A stretch of DNA of 64,000 nucleotides from Polytrichum commune (taxonomy: Eukaryota > Streptophyta > Polytrichopsida > Polytrichales > Polytrichaceae): NCBI GenBank assembly GCA_950295325.1, contig OX485808.1:7316501-7380500 (forward strand), given 5' to 3'. The notes under the pieces are model-generated. The model was not told where the DNA came from, did not search any database, and was given only the letters and a program-made list of their open reading frames with translations. The position numbers were made by a program, and so were the translations under genes. Below, piece by piece: positions 1 through 21,041 of this stretch. Position 1 is the first letter of the stretch, and each line of letters begins with the position of its first letter.

Positions 1-149
1 TTGGGCTCTGGACCTTAACCCTATCTTTTCTCTTTGTTTTTGTTATGTTTTTTTGTTTTTTTCCGTCACTCGGGGTTTTGGTTGAGGTTTGCTGAGAGGA
101 GTGGTGGTGGTTCTGGGGTTTTGATGGTTTTGGTGGGATCTAGCGCGTT

Positions 150-740
150 GGTGGATTTTGCTGTTTGTTGGCATGTTGGTGGAGATGTGTTTTGGGTGAG
201 GTGAGGTGGAATTTTGCAAAAATGAGCATCTATCACTTCCCAAATTTCTGGTGGCCTGTGGTGGATTTCGAGTGCACATTGTTGTGGAGATGTGTTTCGT
301 TTGGGAAGGTTGAATTCAAAAAATGAGAGGACCTCTCCATCGCCCTTTTCTCAGCTTGCATGTGGTGGATTTTAGCTGCACATTGTTGTGGAGATGTGTT
401 TGGGTAAGGTGAAGTTGTATTTTACAAATGGAGGACCTCACCACCTCCCAATTTTTCTGCTGGCATGTTGGTCTGAGGTGGATTTTAGCTGCAAGTTCTT
501 GTGGAGATCTGTTTTGGATTTGGTGAGGTTGAATTCAAGTAATGAACACCTCATCACCATCCTAAACCTTTCTTTTTTCCCTTGTTTCTTCATTGTCTTT
601 GTGGGAGGCCTCACAAATGGAAGGAGTGGTTTGGGGGTTCTGATTTCTTTTGGTGGCAACTGGTACATTGAGGTGCACATTCTGTGAGATGTTTATTTTG
701 TTTGGTGTTGTTGAATTTACGAAATGAGCACCTGATTGGG
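150..740. repeat. ~105-bp diverged tandem repeats upstream of the RPL3 exon
   Basis: About five diverged units begin near 179, 285, 389, 502 and 686. Each carries a version of 'TGGAGATGTGTTT', then 'GGTTGAATTC', then 'ATGAGCACCTC', then 'GTGGATTTTAGCTGCACATT'. Unit length is 104-113 bp where intact; the fourth unit is longer because of an insertion. The block lies immediately upstream of the splice acceptor of the RPL3 exon, so it is probably inside that gene's last intron. No coding potential is seen in it. Confidence 0.7.
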
Positions 741-793
741 CACCGTAAATGTCAGTAACCTGATTCTTGCAATTTGGTTGTTGGTGTGTATAG

Positions 794-1083
794 GTGGTAT
801 TAAGAGACATAATTTTGCAAGGGGTTTAATGACTCACGGTTCCAAGTCGCACAGACAGCTTGGTTCCATTGGAGCCGGAACAACACCCGGACGTGTCTAC
901 CCTGGAAAGAAAATGCCCGGGCAGATGGGAGGTGGAAGAACAAAGATTCGCAAGCTAGAGATTGTCAAGGTTGATTCGGAGCTTCGCGCTCTATTAATTA
1001 GAGGTTCTGTTCCCGGTAAACCTGGAAACCTTCTCCGAATTACTCCAGCCAAAATTGTGGGCAAGAACATCCCTCTGAATTAG
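794..1083 (+). CDS. RPL3: 50S ribosomal protein L3, plastid type (terminal exon only)
   Basis: This is the C-terminal exon of uL3, which binds near the 23S rRNA peptidyl-transferase region and is needed early in large-subunit assembly. The exon opens after a TGTGTATAG acceptor at 791-793 with a split codon and encodes about 95 residues ending at TAG. The diagnostic stretch reads [31 protein letters not shown], then [12 protein letters not shown] and [17 protein letters not shown]. The short bacterial-type tail and this motif set fit the plastid protein rather than the cytosolic or plant mitochondrial L3. The protein is nuclear-encoded, so the transit peptide and the N-terminal two thirds must lie before base 1. 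The NEK gene converges on it from the other strand with about 1.5 kb between the two stops. Confidence 0.9.
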
Positions 1084-2603
1084 ATTTTCAGTTTAGTACT
1101 CCTGCATTTTGGTAGGTCTTATTGTTGAATGTAATTCTATATGGAGTAGGTTTGTGAGGTCTGAACCTCACAGGGACAAGAGAAAAGAGAGTTGCATTAG
1201 CTACCCTGAAGGTGTCTGTATTTTCTCTTATTTAGAGGGATGCCCTCCAAGAGGCTTTTGTTGCAGTCTGATAATCTAGGCAAAATTGATTCACAGCAGA
1301 CACATGACTCAAAACAATTTCTGGGAGACCTGACCATGTTATCAAGGTTACCAAATATCTTTCTTTTGCACACCCCTGGCCTCTTCAAAAAAAAAATCCT
1401 CACAGCAGGATAAGTAGGCTTATTAGGTGTAAGGAGTGTTATGCAGATTTTTTATTGCACCTATAAATTGGCAGATGTTCCATGTACTCGCATGGATGTA
1501 GCCTCTTAAGGTCTCTGGTAAGTATAGGTCAGAATGAAAGGCTTCCGGATAATGTCATCTGATAGTGATTGAATGAATCATAACACAACAGAGAATATGT
1601 TGTCTTACGATTGTAGGAGTTATCAGAATTTGAAGTGATTGGTATCCATGACAGGCAATGTTGGTCTTGAGACTATAGACAGGCGGTTGGATTTGTGAAT
1701 TTTACAAAATTTGTTTCCCTTGCCTACCATGATTCTCTGATATTAGCATCTGCCTACATGGAGATTGGAAAGAAGCACTACACCAAGATGTCAGTGCATG
1801 TCTTTGGTTTTGACACTTCATCTTTTGGATACCAAAATTTCTGGCATCTTGGAACATCACTTCTTTTCCTGTGCATGGTTCTTCTCTCTGCAATGTGGCA
1901 ATATACATCCACCTGTGCCGAAAGGGATATATTGGCATCTAGGTGTGAAGATAGTCAAGAAAATGAACATGAGAGGGAAGATCATTAACAGGTAAGAAAA
2001 TAAATAGGAAACATTCTTGGAGTTGGCAGCAGCTTGGTTAGAGTTCTAGTCTGCACACCTTCCCATACTTCTTGCTATTGACTGTAGTCATGATTATATT
2101 CCAGCTCCAAAAGGCGAGTTGTTTTCGCTACTGAAATTGAAGACAGTTTATTTGTGTCTGAATATATCTTCTAAATTATCTTTCGTGTAAGTCAGTAGAT
2201 GTAACCAGTGCAGTAAATTTCACAGCTTTTCAGGTGTTTTAGTTTTTGCTTCTGTTGTGGTTTCGATCCTGTACTGCCAAGGTGTAGGAAACTAGAATCA
2301 ACTAGAGTTGAATGAGTTTTCTAGCATTGTAGAAATCATCAAGTGGCAAATGTCCACCAATTCTGGCCAGATCTCAGCCCAGCCAGTATCATGTCACTAC
2401 ATACAGATGTGAGAGTCACTTGTTTGGAGAGTCCATAAATATAGACTGAAGATTGGTCTTCATTTATTGCGACCAATTAACACACTCAACATACTCCGTG
2501 CCCTAAAAAGTGCTAGTGAATCTGATTAACTATGAAGAACTTGTGAAGATGATGAGTAGTACAAAGTAAGAGCTGCAACTGTATATAGTTTGTCAGATCA
2601 AAG
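1084..2603. other. Convergent intergenic region between RPL3 and NEK stops
   Basis: It should contain both 3' UTRs. An open frame at 1695-1988 (+) encodes a short hydrophobic peptide, but I see no family, no splice context and no codon signal, so I do not call it. No other structure is recognised. Confidence 0.5.
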
Positions 2604-11869
<9,266 letters not shown>

Positions 11870-12767
11870 TGATTCACCAGAATTCAATTCCCAAACCTCT
11901 CTTTTCTCAACAGATGGGAGAAAATGAGGCGACGCCAGAGAGCCTAAAAATGCATCACCTTGGTTTTTCTCTCACAATGCCATCACTGCAAACCTAACCC
12001 TTGAGAGTTTTGATTACCCCACTTTGTAGAGAAATTCGGAAATTTTGATGATAATTATCTGCAAACTACTGATGAGGTTATGGCTGTGCCAACCTCTACC
12101 CCTCTTACATCACTTTCTATCATGTGGGTTGCCCCTACTAAACTTATTGTCGTCTCTTATTGTTGCTGTCTGACCTCCCATGGAATGAAGATATGTTTCA
12201 TCACCGCCCCTGCTGTTGTATGAGGACTGAAGGCGCCTGTACACATATAGAGAATTCAGAAACCAGCCCAAATTTCAGCTCCAAAATTCAAATCTCAAGG
12301 TTGCCAGATACTGTGATTTTACTTTAAAAAATTGGGTTGACACTTCTCATCTGCTGCGGATGCCGTCCCCATTGGTAGAGAGTGTCCAGCTTCTGCAATC
12401 GATTCACAGAGAGAAATAGAAAGAAGCATGTTCAACATGGATTTCCTTTAAGTTCCTCATTGGATTGCAAAATGTGAGTAGGTAGAGCCAAGATTCGGGA
12501 GTACCTCAATGCAAAGAAAATGTGGTTTGTTGCTTGCCTGCAGCATGTGTTCCAATCCTTTTGAATGGTTCAACCTTTGTGAACTGTTAATCGCATACAT
12601 TCCCCACAAAACTATTACATTTAATCAACATCAAACCTGCAGACATAAACATCACACCAAAATAATATTGCATCATGTTCACATAGTAGCTTCTGTGGAA
12701 GTTTGCAAGATTTCAAAGGAAGTTAGCTCTACTTTTTAATTTTTGTTGTTGCGCCTTCCAAAGGGCG
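11870..12767 (-). promoter_or_regulatory. 5' flank of NEK (5' UTR and possibly promoter)
   Basis: Sequence directly upstream of the NEK start. I see no open frame of substance and no element I can name. The transcription start cannot be fixed from sequence. Any 5' UTR intron would have to reach into the repeat block at 12.77-14.09 kb. Confidence 0.35.
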
Positions 12768-14090
12768 TTTGAAGGGTGTGAGTGAGCAGAAAACCCAGTG
12801 GCAAGATTCAATTGGAAAGAAAAATGCTTCCATCTACATGGAAATTTTTATAGCAAGTGAAGAGGCTACAATATCTCACTCCAATTGTGAGTAACTAAGA
12901 ATTCTGGGACTTGGGAGGCCATTCTGCAGACCGAATTTATGGGTATGCAAACACAAGGGCCACTAAAGGGTAAGGTTAAGTTATTGGCGTGGAGGTGGAG
13001 GGTGGCTACCCAAACTGTGAGCATTGGTTAGAAAGAACAAGGGCAGGAAACTGAGCAGGGGATCAGGGCAACGAAATTACTAAAGGATACTGCAACAATC
13101 TACAAGACCCACCATGGCCATACCATTTCAACAAAAAAAAAAAAAAAACCACTAGGTGACCATAGTGTTGATGATGAAGGGTCATGTATGCTTGGAGCAA
13201 CCTGAAAACCTCGAAGAAGAACTACATAATCGTTTGGTTTCGAAGGGTGAAGGTGAGCAGAAATCTCCCAGTAGCAGGCTTCAATTGGAAAGAAGAAAAC
13301 AAGGATTCATCTACGCAGAATATAGCAAGTGTGGAGGCTACGTGATCTCGCTGCAATTGTGAGTGACTTGGAATTCGTTGTCTTGAGAGACCATCCTGCA
13401 GACTAAAACTATGGATGTGCAAACACAAGCGTCAGGCAAGGGTGAAGGTAAGGTCTTGGTGTGGAGAGGTGGCTTCCCAAGGGCAAGACACTAAGGGAGG
13501 GAATCAGAGCAATGACACATCACTAATTTGAGAATAATGCAACAATCTACAAGACCCACCAGGGCCGCCATATCTGAATATCAAACTACGTAACCATATT
13601 GTGGTTGATGAGGCGGGTGATGTGTACTGGGAGCAACCTCCAAACCTCGAAGAAGAGTTCAGTTTCGAAGGGTGAAGGTGAACACAAATCTCCCAGTAAC
13701 AAGCTGCAATTGGAAAGGAAATGGAAGAAGAAAAAAAGGTAGGTTTCATCTCAGCTCATCTCATCTCATAGACATACAGCAAGCGAGTGACGCAGGTTTT
13801 GAGGATCTCACTCCAATTGTCGACAACTTGGAATTCCTTGAGCCTTGAGATCCCATTCGGCAGACTGAAATTCTGGATGTGCAAACACAAAGGCCCAGAC
13901 GAGCCGGGTAAAGACAAGTTTTTTTCCCCAGAATGTTATGTCATCAGCTTCACAGATGACATTGAAAAGGAACAAATCCCAAGACACGAAGCAGGGGATC
14001 AAACCATGGCCACCGTACCTCAGAAAACAAAACTAGGTAACCATAGTGCGTAGACGATGAGCGGTCGTGTGTACTTGGAGCAACCTCAAC
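12768..14090. repeat. Three diverged tandem repeats (~425-470 bp) upstream of NEK
   Basis: Landmarks recur in the same order at three places. 'GTTT(C)GAAGGGTG' occurs at about 12768, 13238 and 13663, followed by 'TTGGAAAG', 'CTCACTCCAATTGT' or its variant, 'GGATGTGCAAACACAAG', and 'GGAGCAACCT..AACCTC.AAGAAG' closing units two and three. The periods are 470 and 425 bp. Short open frames inside shift between copies, so this is not a protein repeat. Confidence 0.75.
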
Positions 14091-15250
14091 TAAAACCTCC
14101 AAGAAGCACGACTGCAAAATTCTTTTCTCACTCTCTCTCTCTGTGAGGCAGCCCAAAGCGACGAGTTAGGCTGCAACCAAATGAAAGAGTTTCATTGCAC
14201 TCCTGCCTAACCCTGTACCTGAAAACTCTATACAACGGCAGAACTCCCACCTACTCTAGCAGTACTGCAGTTTGCAAGACTACAGGCTGATGGAACCAAA
14301 TGGGCACCACATGGAAACCAAATGAGATCAACCAAAATGGGGACAAAATGCATCACACAACAACAACAACAACAACAACACGAGCACACTAACTAACAAG
14401 GAAATTAAAGCTGCAATTTTCTTACCTGCTCCCACATTCAAATCACACCAAGGATAATTCTGCCCCTGCAAACTGCAGCAAACTACATGATACCCTACAT
14501 GCCCCTTCCAGTAATGAAGCAGTGCTATAGTCACACGAGACTCTGAGTCTCTGACTGAAGAGAGTACTGGTCTGTGAGCGTCTGTATGTCTGTTTGCATG
14601 AAGGGAAGCGCAGTGGGGGATGGATGGGAGTGACTTGACATTAAGTTAAGTTGATCACTTTTTGGGAGGTCTTGAGGAGGTAATGAGTAATTAAATTTGA
14701 TTTTAGTGTCCGGGCAGATTTTTGGGCATAATATATAATCGGTCAAGATCGTAGAGTTTCCATTCGGTTTTTCTTCATTAATTTGAGGTATGTTCTCTAA
14801 ACTCCTCTAATACGATCTGTAACTTTCCAGAACGAATACTTGAACTCCAAACTTCTCTAAAATGATCTGTAATCCTCCAGAATAATAAATGGAGTCTTGA
14901 ACTTCAGCCAGTTATTTCTCGAAATTCAACCAGTTCATCTGTAACCAACGGTCAGATCTCCCAGGCCCGTTCATTGATTGGAGTGAGTTGCTTACACATG
15001 TGGTTTTGCGAATGTAAGTGAGGCAGGGAGGAATCGGGAGGGAGGGAGGGGTCAGTTGTGGAGATCATTGCGAGTCGAGGAGGTACGAGTAATTGGGAGG
15101 CCTTTGAACTTTTTACCAATCTGCACTCACCATCATTGTTTTGCTTTCGTTTGGTTTGGTTTTCACACAACTTTGGGGAGCTTTTGGGGTTTTTTATAAC
15201 TGCGGTGACACATCACCACTGAACTGGCTGCTAGCTGGCTAGCTACAGAC
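14091..15250. other. Intergenic sequence, no gene seen
   Basis: Contains a short CAA microsatellite near 14360 and CTAGCTGGCT repeats near 15230. A TATA-like AATATATAATC at about 14729 (in both strand senses) has no gene I can attach to it. Confidence 0.4.
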
Positions 15251-15253
15251 ATT

Positions 15254-15435
15254 GAACTGGCTGGGTTTGAGAAATGACCGGTTGGAGTTCTTCAAGACTT
15301 TCAAGGGAATTACCGAGGGTTTTAGAGGGATCTAAGAATATACCTCAGTATAATAAAGAAAACCGAAAGATCACAGCATGTAACCGGTTGGACTTAGGAA
15401 CACTAGGATCTTGATTGTTAATGTGCACAAACCTT
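15254..15435 (+). repeat. Dispersed repeat family A, copy 1
   Basis: Carries the family landmarks in order: GGTTTGAGAAATGACCGGTT, AAGACTTTC, GGTTTTAGAGGGATCTA, AATAAAGAAAACCGAAAGAT, TAACCGGTTGGACTT and ACACTAGGATCTTGA. No open frame is conserved between copies. Confidence 0.7.
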
Positions 15436-15915
15436 TCTGGACACACTGCCATCAACCGACAACCGCAAGGAGAAAAAAAAAGTGATTTATTATTTATCGT
15501 GGGCACACATGCTTGGCAGTATGAAAACCGTGACCGAGAGAAATCCACATGTCACATTTTGAAAGCCTTGGTCACGCTTCATAGTGTAGAGCAGGCTTAT
15601 AGACTGGGATGTATTGTTTTATGAGAGAATCAAAAAATATTTGGTATTCAAAACGACTAGAAAGAAACTCTTGTAGAATTAGACACTTGTAGAAATTAGA
15701 ATTTGCTTTGATGTGATCGTTTTTAGTTTCTACTAAGATAATTATTAGGGTTCTCTCACTGCAAAATCCGGGTGACCGTCAAGCATTATTCATTTTTGGA
15801 TATGTAGGATTTCATGTCACTTTCAAGTCACTTTCTCATCCATTTTTTGACAGGCTCACCCACGATCACTTTTATGTTGGGCGACCTTGTGTAAATTGAA
15901 GTGGGTTCATGTGTG

Positions 15916-15936
15916 AAGTGGCCCTAATTGCGTGTT
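15916..15936 (-). repeat. Solo end of the TTA-target MITE
   Basis: TGTGTGAAGTGGCCCTAA matches the right terminus of the element at 20450-20948. The rest of the element is not recognisable next to it. Confidence 0.4.
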
Positions 15937-16263
15937 TCCATCGTCCCACTTTAAGTGGGTGCACAGAGAAAAGTATCCGAATTCGGCGCATCTACATCAC
16001 GGGTAGATGTACCACATGTACCACCTTGGAAACAATGCGGTAAAGTGGACACCAGAACCTAGTGAATGAATGGGTTCCAGATGCTCCCCACTCCATTCTG
16101 CATTTGCATGAAATTTTGTTTAATTTTTTCGCCTTTTTCTTTCTTTCTTTCTGGATTTCCACAGAATCACTGTCGTTGAGAAGACCAGGTCCCCCTGTAA
16201 AAATGCAAGCCTCCTCTGGAGTTCGCACTTGTTACATATGCATCTTGTTGTCAAGAACAATGG

Positions 16264-16493
16264 TCGGGGAGAACTGGCAGTTTGTTACAATAGATGAACC
16301 AGTTGAGTTTGAGAAATAACCGGTTGAAGTTCATCAAGACTGCAGGAAAATTACCGATCATTTTAGAGGAATCTATAGAAATTTATACTCCGATTTAATA
16401 AAGGAAACCCGGAGGATGTCAACATGATGTAACTGGTTGGACTTGCAAACACTAGGATCTCAACCGATTAACTTAGTGTGCCCAAAAACCTCC
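16264..16493 (+). repeat. Dispersed repeat family A, copy 2 (near full length)
   Basis: Begins GTCGGGGAGAACTGGCAG and ends CCCAAAAACCTCCCC, so the ends share a short inverted GGGGAG/CTCCCC. Between them lie TTTGAGAAATAACCGGTTGA, GAGGAATCTATAGAA and AACTGGTTGGACTTG. It is the cleanest copy in the window and useful as a reference. Confidence 0.75.
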
Positions 16494-16988
16494 CCTATCA
16501 CTGCTCAAGAAGTGGCCTAACTGACGGCCGTAGTATTCTTATAAGTACCGCACTCCATGAGAAGAGGCTCGGTGTATGCTAGTAATTAAGTCTCCCCAAT
16601 TTGAGTACTTACTAGAAGCAAGGGGGCAGGCGCAGGCTCATCATATAAAGTGGCCATTGACACATCCATCTTCATGCACAATCACTTTTCCTGTCGCCGC
16701 ATTAAAGTATTCTGCACCGCTACGATAACTTATGAGTTGGGTGTGGGTCACTCGAGCACTTTGTGTGTTCCAGCGACATGTAATAAGTTTGTGTGTTGTG
16801 AATGGACTGAAGTTGTGGTTAACTTGGTTGCATTTCAGCAGACCTGTGTCTCAATGTGTGTCATCTGAAAGCTCGCCTGCCTTCCTGCCTGCGAGCTTTG
16901 TGAAGCAGAATGAATGAATAAATCAATAGATAAAAGTAACGTCGGGGTTTGGTTTATACACCGACGTGAATGGGAGCCCGTTCCTCTA

Positions 16989-17748
16989 AGGTAGAAATAC
17001 CATAACCCGTGGAAATAAGGTGATTCGCATTGAAGATTTGGTCAGACAATCATGAGATAATTTTCCAAGATAGACGAGAAGGATTCATGAAGAGTGCAAG
17101 TTGTTTCATATTTTTCTATCCTATACAAAAAATGCTACAATTTTTTTAAGTGGTCCAAACCCGTACTCGTTCACTAGATTCTCCCTACACCGAACACGGT
17201 AATCCGTGTTTCCATATAGAACACCCGGGGAGGGCAGTGTGTTAAAAAGTTAAGGATATAGGTGCGAACAACCACTATTTTATAGGGGGGTATTACTTTC
17301 AATTATCTTCTTTTTTCACATGCTATCATTATATAATTTTCTACTTTGGGTTAATAGAAAAATGGCTTGCATTGCTTATAATTCCAAATTACCTATTATT
17401 TCATACCCTATAGTACTTTAAAGATGTCCAATGCCATTTTTGATACCCTATATTACTCTTAAGTCCATTTATAATATTTTGCCCCCATGTTTTTAAAATA
17501 CCCTATCATTTGTTCGCACGTATATTGCTACTCCAACCAATGACTACCCTCCCCACGACAGAACATCGCCTAAATTGGTGACCTCATGAGTACATTAACA
17601 CTTGACTCCCATTGGCTACACTACGTGTACACACATTGAAGTTGCCGCCGAGCCATGATCGGTTTTAGAAATGTCACTTCACCATTATGACGGCGGTCTA
17701 GTGCACGGCTAGAGGGTGGTTAACGGGTTATGGTATTTCTACCTTAAA
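16989..17748. mobile_element. TIR element with a nested insertion
   Basis: The left end AAGGTAGAAATACCATAACC and right end GGTTATGGTATTTCTACCTT are perfect inverted complements. If the outer A and T are excluded, flanking TA dinucleotides fit a mariner/Stowaway-type 2-bp target duplication, but this is weak. A shorter relative without the insertion lies at 18968-19390. No transposase frame is present. Confidence 0.75.
17224..17559. mobile_element. 336-bp insertion inside the TIR element
   Basis: Compared with the uninterrupted relative near 19200, extra sequence begins after AGAACA (17218-17223) and ends before a second AGAACA (17560-17565), a clean 6-bp direct duplication. The insert has imperfect inverted ends (GGGGAGGG near the left, CCCTCCCC near the right), and GTGCGAACAA is inverted as TTGTTCGCAC further in. 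No coding frame. Confidence 0.65.
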
Positions 17749-18459
17749 CCTGTTTGTAAAGCAAAACCCGATGTAAGGGAGTGGGTGGTAAATGGTCACT
17801 CTAACCATGCAAAGGCCAACACGAGATCTTCTCAAAATCGCCTCATATAGTTCAGTCCAAATCGGGAGCTCATTGAATAAAATCGGCACCTCTTATGATA
17901 GATCCGACCGTATGGATGACATCTTTGAGTAGTTAGAGTTGCTAGCTCAAATTTTTAGTTGTGCTCATGTTGAAAATGAAAAGATTATATTGTATATGTG
18001 TGTATTGGTATTTCGGACAGCGATGATTGTTCAAACAAAAAACGTCTGCTTTGGCCTAAACGCCGAGATGGACATTTTTGTCCGGATAGTCATCCCTGCC
18101 CGATGACGCCATTGTGCATGTTTATCTTATAGTCTTTGATTTTAGATGCATGGATGGTTGCAATTGTGTGTGAACAATCTTAACTTCACAAAGATGTCAC
18201 CCGTACTGTTAGATTTATTAGAATAGGTGCAGATTTCCTTTTGTAGGCTAATGAACTCAAGTAAAATGGTTTAGGCAATTTTGGAGAGATTTGCTTTGGC
18301 ATGTTCTGCCTCCACTTCTTGTAGGTCGTGAAACACGCAATTAGAGTGAAGCCAATGCCAATCCCAAATCACGTTCGCAACCATTTTTCTCATAATTTGT
18401 GAAACTCATATGAATATCTTATTCATCGTCAAAAGTGAAGATTCTAATAGACATTAAAT

Positions 18460-18545
18460 GATCAGATAAGTTCCCCCAATTATGTGAACTATTGAACCTA
18501 GAATAACTAACATATTTTGAACATGCTTGTATGCGATAATCCTCT
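18460..18545 (+). repeat. Family B fragment
   Basis: Contains CTATTGAACCTAGAAT followed by a form of TTTTGA(A/G)CA, the core of the dispersed family B. It is followed by a TC/CA microsatellite at 18543-18565. Confidence 0.4.
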
Positions 18546-18967
18546 CTCTCTCTCACACACACACCTGCATCATTGTGGTGGTCTCGGGTGAAAACGAAGT
18601 TGCGAATCCATTGGGACTAAGTGAAAAGCTGAGAGTCGTTTAGTTAGTGTAATTCATTTATTTTGTTGGCAGGTGGGGGACGTGCAAGAGAGAGAGAGAG
18701 AGAGAGCTGGCACAGTTGGACACAGAACTGGTCCCGAGTGGCAGTCCACCAACCAAGCTGCAGATTAAATTGATTGTCAAGGAAAACTACAAACTCGGCC
18801 CAAGTCACAGCTGCTGCTGCTGCTTACTCTTTGTCTTCCATGAGCCAGTGCAGGGGAACCAGTTCCTTGTCTTAGCATTTACTAGCAGTACTTTCCCTCC
18901 TGACACCTTGCAAATGTGGTGGGGTGGTCTCCTTAATCCACTTGCGTCCAAATGATCGATTCACACT

Positions 18968-19390
18968 AAGGTAGACATGCCATAACCTGTGAAAATAAGG
19001 TGATTCGCATTGAAGATCTGGTCCGACGATCATGTGATACTTTTCCAAGATAGACGAGAAGGATTCATGAAGAATGCAAGTTGTTTCGCATTTTTCTACC
19101 CTATACAAAAGAATGCTACAATTTTTCAAAGTGGAGAGTTGTCCAACTCCCTACTTGTTCACTAGATTCTCCCTACACCGAACACGGTAATCCGCGTTTC
19201 CATATAGAACATCGCCTAAATCGGTTACCTCATGAGTACATTAACACTTGACTCCTATTGGCTACACTAAGTGTACACGCATTGAAGTTGTTGTTGAGCC
19301 ATGATCCGTTTTAGAAATGGCACTTCACCATTATGACGGCGGTCTACTGCACGGCTAGAGGGTGGTTAACAGGTTATGGTATTTCTACCT
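18968..19390. mobile_element. TIR element, shorter relative of 16989-17748
   Basis: It starts AAGGTAGACATGCCATAACC and ends GGTTATGGTATTTCTACCTT. The body matches the 17-kb copy throughout, including GATAGACGAGAAGGATTCAT and CACCATTATGACGGCGGTCT, but lacks the 336-bp insert. The right flank is a T-run, so no target duplication is visible here. Confidence 0.75.
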
Positions 19391-20449
19391 TTTTTACCCC
19401 TGGAGGCCGAAGCAAAATCCCCCCGAAAATCACCGCAAAAATAATTCAATCTAATCCACAAGCTTGTCACACAAAATCGGCACTTCTTATGGTAGATCTG
19501 ATTATACGGATGGAGTCTTTGAGGAGTTAGGATTGTTCACGCAAGTTTTCACTAGTACATGTGTTCGAATTCAAAAGATTACAACGTAAACGTGTATGAT
19601 GGTACGGTCGGGCAGAGGTGGTTGGTTGCCCGGACAAAATTGTCCCCCTCGGCTTTTAGGGGTTAACCCTCCAAGGGAAGCGAGTCTAACATGGTTACTC
19701 ATTTGGATCAAACACTTGTGTTTGAGTGGTTGGGTGGTGCTATGTGGGTGTTATTTGGTTCCTTTATAATGTTCTCCAACTCCTACCAATTAGATTTGCA
19801 TATCAAAATTTGGGTTGTATTAACATATCTTAAATGAAACATAAACAAAAATCAGATTGAAAATTGGACCACTTCTAATTTAGTTATGGATATGAGAAGT
19901 GCACATCAACATTCCTTAACTCAACACATAGGTCATCCCAATTGCGTTTCACTATTGAGTGTGGAGTAGTTGATAAAATCTATAACTATAGTCCAATCTC
20001 TTTCAAACTGTGTCTTTATGGGGTTTGGTTTTTCATCCTTACCTAACTGCACACCAATCAAATGTAGGTGTCCAATCAAGAAAAGAGAAGTAACCATATA
20101 ATACCCGCATACCTTAGAGTTCAATCTTATAGCTCCAAGCGGGGAGAAACATGGGTCTCAACCAATGTAGGATTGACACATGGCAAAACTCAAAGGAAGT
20201 AAGATTTTATTTTTGTCCCAATAAAGAGCCCTCCACGGTCACATGATATCCTCGTTGATTTTGCAACTGGACACCTTTGCAACCATCAATCACATGTTGC
20301 AACTCAATCTGGGAGAAAGAGAGGAAATATTACATTACGAGTGGACCTCTCATTCATCCAATATAAAACCCATGAAATAGCATGAAGTACGAAGGTTACC
20401 TGTTTTTAATTGATTTGACACCGAAATTAGCTTCAAAGACCCCGAGTTA
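19391..20449. other. Intergenic, no gene; family B fragment at 19920-20120
   Basis: A diverged family B copy (CTATTGAGTGTGGAGTAG, TCCAATCTC, CACACCAATCAAATGTAGGTG) is present. Nothing else is recognised. Confidence 0.4.
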
Positions 20450-20948
20450 GGGCCACTTCACACACGAGACTGAGAGCCCGTGACCATTACACTTCAAGCA
20501 CTCTCATTGGTGGAAAAGGCAGAGCCGGTCCAAGTTCACTTCACACTACGTTTGAGGGACCAACGGAGTAAGTGAATGCAAGATGGATGTAAAGTCTACA
20601 TGGATTCCTACATGGCATCAAATGGATCATGTTTCATGGTCACTTGGATTGTTTTCAAAAACCACCTCTTGGAGGTAGGCCGAACACAAAACTGGGAGAC
20701 CATGGGACTCCAAACACTCACAACCATTGGTTTATTCAATTCTATCATGTGTGAGGACCCGCATGCATAGAAATTCATTGAAATAACATTTGGTTGAGGG
20801 CCCGGTCACATATGACTTCACACTACACTTGAGGGTCCATGACCACACTACATGACTTTGAGGGTGTCTTGGGGTGGCCTTCACACACTCTCTTTTGGGC
20901 TCTCACAATTTCATGGTCACGGCTCTTGGCTCGTGTGTGAAGTGGCCC
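20450..20948. mobile_element. PIF/Harbinger (Tourist)-like MITE, 499 bp
   Basis: Ends GGGCCACTTCACACACGAG and CTCGTGTGTGAAGTGGCCC are perfect inverted complements. TTA stands immediately outside both ends (20447-20449 and 20949-20951). A 3-bp TTA/TAA target with ends opening GGGCC is the signature of PIF/Harbinger MITEs. No transposase frame, so it is nonautonomous. Confidence 0.85.
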
Positions 20949-21004
20949 TTAGTGTAGTCCAAGTTATTTGAGATAAATTAGCCACAAACATGTAGGGGGT
21001 CAAG

Positions 21005-21007
<3 letters not shown>

Positions 21008-21037
<30 letters not shown>
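21008..21037. repeat. (TTA)n microsatellite
   Basis: About ten uninterrupted TTA units. Confidence 0.9.

Positions 21038-21041
<4 letters not shown>

Noticed and set aside
1695-1988. 97-codon hydrophobic frame on +
   Set aside because: It lies in the 3' region of RPL3 and is antisense-open as well; no homology and no motif.
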